Origin: Desulfobacterales bacterium
GTDB taxonomy: Bacteria > Desulfobacterota > Desulfobacteria > Desulfobacterales > JAUCGF01
Direction of reading: 5' to 3'
Length of the DNA stretch: 13,055 nucleotides
NCBI GenBank assembly: GCA_029940345.1
Contig: JAOZRC010000079.1
Location: forward strand, 1-13,055
The notes beneath the pieces are model-generated. The model made no database searches, had not been told where the DNA came from, and saw nothing but the letters and a program-made list of their open reading frames with translations. The position numbers were made by a program, and so were the translations under genes. Shown one piece after another: positions 1 to 6,242 of the stretch. How positions within the stretch are numbered: position 1 is the stretch's first letter; the number at the start of each line of letters is the position of its first letter.

Positions 1-138
1 ATATTGGTTTGGGGCAAAAATCATGCCAGAACAAACCTAAATCCGATGACTATATAAAAAATATCACGCCTTCGGTTTATCTATGAACATGATCGTATCG
101 AAATACGTATTCGGCCACTATCAAAATGAGGAGTTTCC

Positions 139-546
139 ATGAAAATATCACATAAAATCGGTATATTGATTATTATCGGGATTGTCTTGGCCGTTTTATT
201 ATTCGGTCTGAATCAGGCGTTTCAACGTAAAATGGCGCAGACCTACACGTCGCTTTTGAATCTCGAGACGGCCAACGAACTGATCCTGAAAGCGATTATC
301 CAGGAAAAGAAATTTTTAACCGATCGGAATCAAAAAGAATCCCAGGCCGTGCAAGACCTTTTCAACCAGTCATCCCAGACCATCCAAAAAATCACGCTTC
401 ATCATGCCGATGAAATAAAAACCAATTTGTCCCTGCTATTGACTGACATAGCAATTTATCAGCAAGTATTCGGCATCCTTCATAAGGCAGCTAAAGGAGT
501 TAACACTTTTTCGATAAAGGCGTCAATGCCACCCTGGATGCCGTGA
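139..546 (+). pseudogene. N-terminal fragment of a decayed methyl-accepting chemotaxis protein
   Basis: An open frame of 135 codons starts at an ATG preceded by a GAGG ribosome-binding site (about 128-131). The product begins with a short basic stretch and one membrane helix (about residues 7-24, IGILIIIGIVLAVLLFGL). A hydrophilic helical segment follows, resembling the start of a four-helix-bundle sensory domain. The expected second membrane helix is missing. The last codons are out of frame: reading one frame over, the same DNA encodes FDKGVNATLDAVINPLN, the HAMP-linker sequence that opens the next frame. Adding a single T to the T5 run at 507-511 would join the two frames. I therefore read 139-1243 as one damaged receptor gene. 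A sequencing error in the homopolymer could explain this frameshift, but not the missing membrane helix. Confidence 0.7.
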
Positions 547-1262
547 TTAACCCGTTGAACGTTGCGGCTGCGAGCTTGGATATGATTTCCAGGGGGGATA
601 CGCCCGAAAAAATCACCGCAACCTTTCGAGGTGATTTCAATAAAATCATCACCAACATCAATATGGTAATTGCCAATCTTTATCGCACCATCCAAGTGGC
701 GGAAAAGATAGCTGACGGGGTTTTTTCGGTCCGGGTGAATATTCTTTCGGACAAGGATAAACTGGGAAAATCCCTTGACAAAATGGTGCGAACAATTCAA
801 TCGATCAACGAAGAAATCAATGATCTGACCCGCTCGGCTGCCGCCGGAAAACTCGAACAACGCGGCAATACGCAAAAATTCAAGGGTGATTTCGCTCTGG
901 TTATTCATGGTATCAATAATACTCTGGATGCGGTTATCGCGCCCTTAAAGGTTTCAGCGGAATATATGGACCGCATCGCCCAGGGAGATTTCCCAGACCT
1001 GATCGATGTCGCCTACCAAGGGGATTTCAATGCGATCAAAACCAGCATCATTTCGGGAAAGGAAAATTCACGCCGGACCCAGAACGAGATTATCACTGTC
1101 GATCAGAAACTGACGGCTGATAATTCGCATGTTGAATTGAATGTCGATCCATCCCGTTTTGCACCGGCTACCCTGAAATTCAAAAGCAGGGTGACAATAT
1201 CAAAATGGAAGAGATGGATGATAGCGAGTTTGAAACATATTAAGGTCGGCCATACCTGTTAA
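543..1262 (+). pseudogene. HAMP-repeat fragment of the same chemoreceptor, signalling domain missing
   Basis: This open frame starts at a GTG that is really an internal valine of the HAMP linker; homologous coding continues upstream of it in the same frame. The 239-residue reading holds about four consecutive HAMP-like units. Recurrent motifs are the PLNVAA/PLKVSA connectors, the GD(T/F)P turns, GDFN(K/A)I, and GINNTLDAVIAPL at about residues 123-135. Similar multi-HAMP arrays occur in chemoreceptors of sulfate-reducing Desulfobacterota. After about residue 170 the HAMP pattern stops. No methylation helices and no conserved hairpin-tip signalling module follow, so it cannot act as a normal receptor. 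The final 25 or so residues look like non-native reading, because a receptor-like C-terminal tail lies in another frame of the same DNA (1181-1243). No good ribosome-binding site precedes 543. Confidence 0.7.
1181..1243 (+). pseudogene. Out-of-frame C-terminal tail of the decayed chemoreceptor
   Basis: In a frame different from the HAMP fragment, this stretch reads QKQGDNIKMEEMDDSEFETY and then stops at TAA 1241-1243. A short acidic tail ending in an aromatic-containing EFxxY-type peptide is typical of chemoreceptors, where it can tether CheR or CheB. I infer that this is the original end of the gene and that a second frameshift near 1165-1185 displaced it. The region between the last HAMP and this tail is far too short to hold a signalling domain of about 250 residues, so an internal deletion must also have happened. 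Confidence 0.45.
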
Positions 1263-1473
1263 CCGGAAAATGAAGGATGCCAGTATGTCAATGAAAAAGA
1301 TCGTAGAGCAATTGATAAGGTACGGGATGTGATGCGGCTGCATCATTACCCTGTTCATAAGGCAAGAATCCAAGGACAATCAGCTAATCATACGAAAAAT
1401 CCGTTGCTTTGAATGTTAAAAGGCGCTAAAAAGCTTGTCTTTGACAATACATATTGACAAGTTGGAGACTGAA
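1244..1473 (+). promoter_or_regulatory. Leader region upstream of the CACHE-AlbA gene
   Basis: No gene is supported here; the longest plus-strand reading from an ATG (1271) encodes only about 20 residues. Apart from the repeat copy at 1260-1284, it holds a short hairpin at about 1330-1345 (TGATGC/GCATCA, 4-base loop) with no T tract, so it is not an evident terminator. The heptamer TTGACAA occurs twice, at 1441-1447 and 1454-1460, just upstream of the ribosome-binding site. It could be a direct-repeat operator or a fortuitous -35-like sequence. No convincing -10 box lies at the proper distance. Confidence 0.3.
1260..1284 (-). repeat. Solo copy of a dispersed repeat end
   Basis: Positions 1263-1281 are the exact reverse complement of 3135-3153 (19 bp, GGCATCCTTCATTTTCCGG on the minus strand here). 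The similarity extends to about 25 bp with two mismatches (YTWACA following). The partner at 3135-3153 is one arm of the palindromic element at 3129-3330, so this is probably a remnant or end of the same repeat family. It lies just after the original receptor stop codon. Confidence 0.55.
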
Positions 1474-3087
1474 ATGTTCGCTCAAAAACGTTCCTTGCAC
1501 GGCAAACGCACTTTCCTGATGCCTTTGGCAATATTGATTCTTATCGCAATTGTCGCATCCGCCGCGCTGATTGTTTATTCGGCTTTCAGCGCCAGACACG
1601 CTAAAATGGCGGCTGTGGTCGTGCGCCAATCGGTTCAGGCGACCCATACAATTACCCAATTCCTGACACCTGTGGTGACAATTTTGGAAACCATGCGGCA
1701 ATGGAGTCATTTAGGCCGGTTGGATATCAAAAACGCACCCCATCTGACCACCGGCCTGATTCCCTTGATTGACCATCCGCACCTTAAACATATTGCGGCG
1801 CTGACGATTGCCGATAACCAGGGCGAGGCCTACCTGCTGCTGCGTGATCCGAAAAGCCCGGACCACTGGATAACGCGGGTTACAGGCACGGGCGCGGATA
1901 AAAAACAGGCGTCATTCAAACGCTGGAACAAATACGCAATTGTTAGGCAATGGTCTGAAAATACGGTCTTTGATCCTCGTGAGAGACCTTGGTATACGAA
2001 CGTAATCAAGGATGGCGCCGGTGAAGGCATTCACTGGACCGAACCCTATCTGTTTTTCACCCTGCAAAAATTGGGAATAACGGCATCCGTAAAAGCCCCA
2101 TCGAAAAACACCGGTGACACGTTTCAGGTCATCGGATCAGATATCCTCGTGGATGATTTGAAAAAGCTGATAAGCCATTTGGCCATCGGAAACGATGGTA
2201 AAATTTTCATAGTAACCGAGCATCTGGAAATAAGTGACCTTTCAGAGCTAATCAAATCCGGGAAATCCTCGCAAATGTCAGCCGGGAATGAACCCGCGAC
2301 AGCGCTGATTCCGGTGATGCTGCAAAAGCATCAAGATAATGCGATCCAAGAGAAGCAAGCGTTCCGCTTTAAACACAATGGAAAATATTGGTGGGGCTGT
2401 ATCTCATCTTCTGCTGCGGGCAAGCGGATGATCCGTGCAGGTGTCATCATTGCCGAGCATCAGGTAAAAACGGAAACATGGCAAAGCCGCTATAATCTGC
2501 TGTTTAGCTCACTGGCGGTTCTTACCATTGGCGTCATACTGCTGATCCTTCTTTTGGCAACCCATAAACGCCGCTTAGATCGTATAACAGCGCGAATACG
2601 GTATGTTGATGCTTCCGAAGAAGCGCTTAGCAAGGTTATCGCTGAAGGCGAAAGCGATACGTTGGAATTCAAGTCCACGTTACGCCAGAATCTGAAAAGC
2701 GGCAAGCCCGGCAAAGAGATCGAAATCGCCAGCTTGAAAACAGTCGCCGCTTTCATGAATTCGGATGGCGGCGCCTTGCTGGTGGGTGTCGAAGATAGCG
2801 GGAATATTCTCGGAATCGAAGCAGACGGATTTCAGAATGAGGACCGTATGCTCCTGCATTTCAATAATCTTATCAAACAGCATATTGGGCTCGAGTTTGC
2901 CGGGTGTCTGTTTTTCGATCTGCGTTCCATGGGAACAAAAAAGATTCTCGTTATTGACTGTGAACGTTCCGATGAACCGGTTTTCCTGAAAAACAAGGGC
3001 GGTGAAGATTTTTATATCCGGGTGGGTCCGGGAAGCCGGAAACTGTCCACCAGTGAAGTGATTGAATATTTAAAAACACGGGTATAA
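1474..3087 (+). CDS. Membrane sensor with double-CACHE domain and AlbA_2/Schlafen-type output domain
   Basis: ATG 1474 is preceded by GGAG (1464-1467) at 6-base spacing and gives 537 residues. A longer in-frame TTG start at 1435 exists but has no comparable site. Order of parts: short basic N-terminus; membrane helix at about residues 13-37; extracytoplasmic double-CACHE region at about 48-330 with the characteristic FDPRERPWY (167-174), WTEPY (188-192) and GSDILVDDL (221-229) motifs; second membrane helix at about 342-363; then a cytoplasmic AlbA_2 (formerly AAA_4) domain at about 390-520 with GESDTLEFKST, ASLKTVAAFMNSDGG and LLVGVEDSGNILGIE. CACHE domains bind small extracellular ligands. 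AlbA_2/Schlafen-related domains are associated with nucleic-acid binding or cleavage. I infer ligand-controlled nucleic-acid-level signalling at the inner membrane, with unknown ligand and target. It has no kinase, GGDEF or HAMP output. The gene stands alone, with no clear operon partner. Confidence 0.85.
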   Translation: MFAQKRSLHGKRTFLMPLAILILIAIVASAALIVYSAFSARHAKMAAVVVRQSVQATHTITQFLTPVVTILETMRQWSHLGRLDIKNAPHLTTGLIPLIDHPHLKHIAALTIADNQGEAYLLLRDPKSPDHWITRVTGTGADKKQASFKRWNKYAIVRQWSENTVFDPRERPWYTNVIKDGAGEGIHWTEPYLFFTLQKLGITASVKAPSKNTGDTFQVIGSDILVDDLKKLISHLAIGNDGKIFIVTEHLEISDLSELIKSGKSSQMSAGNEPATALIPVMLQKHQDNAIQEKQAFRFKHNGKYWWGCISSSAAGKRMIRAGVIIAEHQVKTETWQSRYNLLFSSLAVLTIGVILLILLLATHKRRLDRITARIRYVDASEEALSKVIAEGESDTLEFKSTLRQNLKSGKPGKEIEIASLKTVAAFMNSDGGALLVGVEDSGNILGIEADGFQNEDRMLLHFNNLIKQHIGLEFAGCLFFDLRSMGTKKILVIDCERSDEPVFLKNKGGEDFYIRVGPGSRKLSTSEVIEYLKTRV

Positions 3088-3128
3088 TACCATTTGCGTT
3101 AAATAATCGCCTGATATGAAATAAAAAG

Positions 3129-3330
3129 TTTATCGGCATCCTTCATTTTCCGGCTTACACTTTTCTGAAACTACAAGGATTCAGTTTAATAAGATTAAGA
3201 CCGCTATTATCGTTTAGGTTCAGGCCATATACCAAAGAACAACAGTTGCAAAATCCTTACTAAATTTAATCCTTGTAGATCAGCGAGGAAAATGTAAACT
3301 ACTTTTAGACTGATATGAAGGGTGCCAATA
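3129..3330. repeat. About 200-bp imperfect palindromic (MITE-like) element
   Basis: The ends are inverted copies: TTTATYGGCAYCCTTCAT with two variable positions, left copy at about 3129-3146 and right copy at about 3315-3332 on the minus strand. A second internal pair of arms lies at 3171-3193 and about 3257-3278; it starts with CTACAAGGATT on both arms and continues with TTTA and TAAG in register. A weaker TTACAYTTT match lies between the two pairs. About 65 bp of central sequence is unpaired. There is no transposase gene, and I could not define a target-site duplication. The left end recurs at 1260-1284. A non-autonomous element or a structured intergenic repeat fits best. Confidence 0.55.
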
Positions 3331-3433
3331 AAGCCAACACAGTTTTAAATCCGGATTTTCTCTACTGTTAAAAAATCTACACAAACTCCCAGGCTTGAAT
3401 ACGCCTTGACAACCCCATATTTTCATAATATTG

Positions 3434-3470
3434 ATATACAAACTGCCATAAAAATGACAGTTTGTCATAT
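3434..3470. promoter_or_regulatory. Strong inverted repeat (hairpin or operator candidate)
   Basis: ATAT-ACAAACTG at 3434-3445 pairs with CAGTTTGT-(C)-ATAT at 3458-3470. One internal mismatch, a further 3-bp stem (CAT/ATG) and an AAAA loop complete it. The total is about 15 pairs with one bulge. No T run follows on either strand, so a terminator is unlikely. It lies about 160 bp upstream of the 3632 gene and could be a repressor operator or an RNA structure in the operon leader. Confidence 0.4.
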
Positions 3471-3631
3471 TTGTTGGAATATTTCAAGTTCGCTGCTCTT
3501 TTCAGAAAGATAAAAGTGGCAGATTGACCGAACTCTCACGTTGCCATTACCTGCATCACTTTTCAGATTAACCGTTATAACACGATCTGTCCTGCTTCTG
3601 GCTTGATTCCTCACTCTTTATTTAATTCGTT

Positions 3632-5086
3632 ATGAAAAATAACTCCGCTCTTGTCAATCAATTAAAGCGTCGCTTGTTCATGCGCTTGGTATTACAGCGC
3701 TTTTGCGTATGGGGTTCGGGCTATCTGCTGGTGTGGGGTGGGGCCAATTTGATGCTGCGTGCGGCCTTGGACATCTCACCTGGCTTACTTTTGAACGGTC
3801 TGGCAGGCTTGTTCCTGATTTTTTTTACCGTTTTACTGACAGAATGGCGCCACATGCCCGATCGTATCGCATTGACCGCTTTGCTGGATCAATACAATCA
3901 TCTGGGCGGCCTGCTCATGGCCGCCGACAAACTGGATACATCATCTTGGTTGGCCAAGCTGAAAACGCCGCTCTGCCCCCAAGTAGAATGGCGCGCAAGA
4001 CGGAAAGGCGCAATTTGTCTGCTTATGACGGTCTTTAGCACTGTCACCCTCTTTACACCTTATTATTTAAATTCGCAGGCATTTTCAAATAAACTTGAAA
4101 TAGGCGCCACCGTCCAAAAATTGCATGAACAGGTTACTATTTTAAAAGAGGAAACACTGCTTAAACCGGATGACGCCAAACATTTAGAAGAACAACTGGA
4201 ACAGGTGTCCCAAACCGCGCAAGGCCGCAATCCAGCCCGAGCTTATGAAACACTTGATCATCTCAATGAACAGATTAATGGGGAAGCCGGCAAAAACGTA
4301 CGGGATCTGTCGGCCAAAATGGCTACTGTTGATCATGCTGAAACTCTGGCTCGCCTGTTGGCCAATACGGAAGATTTGAAGCCAGCGATCCGGACCCAGG
4401 CAATGCAGGCGCTAACACGCATGCTCCAGGAGATTTCGGGTGACGCCGCCAACCTAGCCAGTGCAAAGAATGTCAAATTGATGACCGCCATACGCAACGG
4501 CGCAATGACGCCTGAACAAATGGCGGCGTTGCCGTCTGATCTGAAAAGTCTCCGGATGAAAATGGCAGCCAAACTGAAACGGCTGCAAGCATCTGGTATG
4601 ACAACAGCACAATTGGGTGATGTATCTTCTTCTTCTGCTGCCAAACCGGAAGACAGCGGCTTGAAAGCGTTTTTAAAAGCCAATGCTGAAAATTTGACCA
4701 TGGCGGATATTTCCGCGTTATGCCAAAATCCGGGTAGAGGGGGCGTCGACCGCGGCCGGGGCGATGCGATCATGACCTGGAAAGCGCCCACATCTGATAA
4801 AGGCGCTCGCTTCCGGGATGTCACCACACCGCTTGCAGGCGTCGCCGGCATTGAAGAAAGCCAGCCGCTGGGCGTTACGCTTGCAGCTCCACCGCCCGAC
4901 CAAGCGTTGCCTTTGATAAAATCCGGTGCATTGAACGAAGCGGCGGCCGGCGGTGGATCAGCGCTGATTCATCAGGTGCGGCCACGTCATAAAGGTGCGG
5001 TCAGACGCTATTTTAACCGCGCCCCAAAAGAGACGAAACCCGTCCGACCGGATTTTTTTGATGAAATCTGGTCAGGTTGGAGTTAA
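3632..5086 (+). CDS. Membrane-anchored coiled-coil protein of unknown function, first gene of the MoxR/BatA operon
   Basis: 484 residues. The ATG lies two codons after an in-frame TAA (3623-3625), so no upstream extension is possible. No Shine-Dalgarno sequence is visible. The N-terminus has two membrane helices (about residues 24-46 and 48-70). A segment ALLDQYNHLGGLLMAAD (83-99) follows, then a third helix (about 126-147). The rest is hydrophilic and probably extracytoplasmic or cytoplasmic helix: a coiled-coil-like stretch at about 155-215 (KLHEQVTILKEE, HLEEQLEQV), more helix to about 340, then a low-complexity Pro/Gly/Ala linker. The C-terminus carries a basic-aromatic motif, RPRHKGAVRRYFNRAP, about 30 residues from the end. 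The layout recalls DUF4175-like membrane proteins found near MoxR genes, but that is a resemblance from memory. Its position suggests a structural partner of the MoxR/VWA complex. Confidence 0.75.
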   Translation: MKNNSALVNQLKRRLFMRLVLQRFCVWGSGYLLVWGGANLMLRAALDISPGLLLNGLAGLFLIFFTVLLTEWRHMPDRIALTALLDQYNHLGGLLMAADKLDTSSWLAKLKTPLCPQVEWRARRKGAICLLMTVFSTVTLFTPYYLNSQAFSNKLEIGATVQKLHEQVTILKEETLLKPDDAKHLEEQLEQVSQTAQGRNPARAYETLDHLNEQINGEAGKNVRDLSAKMATVDHAETLARLLANTEDLKPAIRTQAMQALTRMLQEISGDAANLASAKNVKLMTAIRNGAMTPEQMAALPSDLKSLRMKMAAKLKRLQASGMTTAQLGDVSSSSAAKPEDSGLKAFLKANAENLTMADISALCQNPGRGGVDRGRGDAIMTWKAPTSDKGARFRDVTTPLAGVAGIEESQPLGVTLAAPPPDQALPLIKSGALNEAAAGGGSALIHQVRPRHKGAVRRYFNRAPKETKPVRPDFFDEIWSGWS

Positions 5087-5119
5087 CAAAAAGGGCTGCA
5101 ACATAAGGCGAGACAGTCT

Positions 5120-5185
5120 AAAAATCGGGTTTCTTGACCATTGTAACTCTCGTTGATTTTTCTCGCTGTAGAAACCCGATTTTTT
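5120..5185 (+). terminator. Long-loop inverted repeat between the first gene and moxR (terminator/attenuator candidate)
   Basis: AAAAATCGGGTTTCT (5120-5134) and its perfect complement AGAAACCCGATTTTT (5170-5184) form a 15-bp stem with a 35-base loop, ending in a T6 run (5180-5185). It lies 33 bases after the upstream stop codon and 20 bases before the moxR ATG. A competing pairing exists: GCGAGA at 5109-5114 with TCTCGC at 5161-5166. The U tail fits an intrinsic terminator that could reduce readthrough into moxR. The long loop and alternative pairing also fit an attenuator or an RNA-processing site that decouples expression of the two parts of the operon. Confidence 0.5.
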
Positions 5186-5204
5186 CAAAAAAAGGAAACG
5201 CCAG

Positions 5205-6242
5205 ATGACTGCAATAAATGATACTCCGCTGACATCCGCTGAAATTGAATCGGCTAATAGGCAGACTGTCAAACTCTTAGCTGAACTGGACCGGATCGTG
5301 CTAGGCCAAAAGGAACTGCACCGCATGGTGCTGGTCACGCTGTTAAGCCGCGGCCATCTTTTGTTAGAGGGGCTGCCCGGCGTGGGCAAAACCTTGCTGG
5401 TCAAAACCCTGTCCGAACTTCTGGAACTGACTTGGCAACGCGTCCAATTTACACCGGATCTGATGCCGGGCGATATTCTCGGGTATCATATTTTGCAGGA
5501 AACTGAACAGGGCCAACGCAAAATGGTGTTTCAAAAAGGCCCGGTGTTTACCAATCTGCTTTTAGCCGATGAAATCAACCGCGCGACGCCCAAAACCCAG
5601 TCCGCCCTATTGGAAGCCATGCAGGAGCAGACGGTGTCGCTGTTGGGACAGACCCGCAAACTGCCATTTCCTTTTTTTGTGCTGGCCACGCAGAATCCCA
5701 TTGAGCTGGAGGGCACCTATCCGCTGCCGGAAGCTCAAATTGATCGCTTTCTGTGTAAACTGAATGTCGTTTCACAGGATCCGGATATCTTGACGCAGAT
5801 TATTGCCACGCGCCGCCGGGGAGAGCCGCCGGCCCCGGAACAGCGTCTGCCGGCGAACGCGCTGAATACGCTTTTCGATCTTATGAACCGCATTATTTTA
5901 CCCACACCGGTGGCGTACTATACCGCCCGTATGGTCAGCGCCACCCACCCGGATGCTGATGAGGCGACGCGCATGGTGCGTGATTATGTCACTTTTGGCG
6001 CTTCTCCGCGCGCTGCCATCGGCATGGCGGAAACGTCACGGGCGTATGCGCTGCTTGACAGCCGCCCCAGCGTCGGTTTTGAAGACATTAAGGCGGTTGC
6101 CCGGCATGTGCTGAATCATCGCCTGATCCTCAATCACAAAGCCCGTATCGACCAGATCAATGCGGATATCATTGTAGCGGACTTATTAAACACCTTGGAC
6201 GAAACCGGTTTGAAACTTCCTGACGATATAACGATCCGATGA
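5205..6242 (+). CDS. MoxR-type AAA+ ATPase
   Basis: 345 residues from an ATG with AAAGGA eight bases upstream. MoxR ATPases are cytoplasmic ring-forming AAA+ chaperone-like proteins that usually work with VWA-domain partners encoded alongside, in protein maturation or complex assembly. Walker A is GLPGVGKT (56-63). The family's FTPDLMPGDILG segment is at 82-93, Walker B LLLADEIN at 118-125, sensor-1 ATQNP at 161-165 and the YPLPEAQIDRF arginine-finger region at 172-182. The sensor-2 region GASPRAA is at 265-271, inside the C-terminal AAA_lid_2-type helical domain. Length and motifs are complete, so it should be active. Its stop codon overlaps the next start (ATGA, 6239-6242), which implies translational coupling. 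The DUF58 and BatA-like genes downstream are the expected partners. Confidence 0.95.
   Translation: MTAINDTPLTSAEIESANRQTVKLLAELDRIVLGQKELHRMVLVTLLSRGHLLLEGLPGVGKTLLVKTLSELLELTWQRVQFTPDLMPGDILGYHILQETEQGQRKMVFQKGPVFTNLLLADEINRATPKTQSALLEAMQEQTVSLLGQTRKLPFPFFVLATQNPIELEGTYPLPEAQIDRFLCKLNVVSQDPDILTQIIATRRRGEPPAPEQRLPANALNTLFDLMNRIILPTPVAYYTARMVSATHPDADEATRMVRDYVTFGASPRAAIGMAETSRAYALLDSRPSVGFEDIKAVARHVLNHRLILNHKARIDQINADIIVADLLNTLDETGLKLPDDITIR

Larger units (their letters stand above)
3088..3631. other. AT-rich intergenic region, 544 bp
   Basis: No coding region is supported on either strand; short minus-strand frames here lack ribosome-binding sites and recognisable products. It contains the palindromic repeat at 3129-3330 and a hairpin at 3434-3470. 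No clear intrinsic terminator follows the gene ending at 3087. A promoter for the downstream operon must lie here, but I cannot fix one; TTGATT at 3603-3608 is a weak -35 candidate. Confidence 0.6.

Noticed and set aside
94..107. Small hairpin CGTAT-CGAA-ATACG upstream of the receptor fragment
   Set aside because: Only five base pairs; expected by chance and without context.
543..545. GTG as a genuine start of a separate HAMP protein
   Set aside because: HAMP-like coding continues upstream of it in the same frame (FDKGVNATLDA) and no ribosome-binding site precedes it.
1330..1345. TGATGC/GCATCA hairpin as a terminator
   Set aside because: A short stem with no following T run.
1435..1473. TTG start 13 codons upstream of the CACHE-AlbA ATG
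   Set aside because: No ribosome-binding site fits it, whereas ATG 1474 has GGAG at the right distance.
4333..4851. Long minus-strand open frame of 172 codons inside the 3632 gene
   Set aside because: It mirrors the plus-strand gene, has no recognisable domain, and lies opposite a well-supported coding region. Similar antisense frames at 8468-8986 and 10839-11270 are rejected for the same reason.
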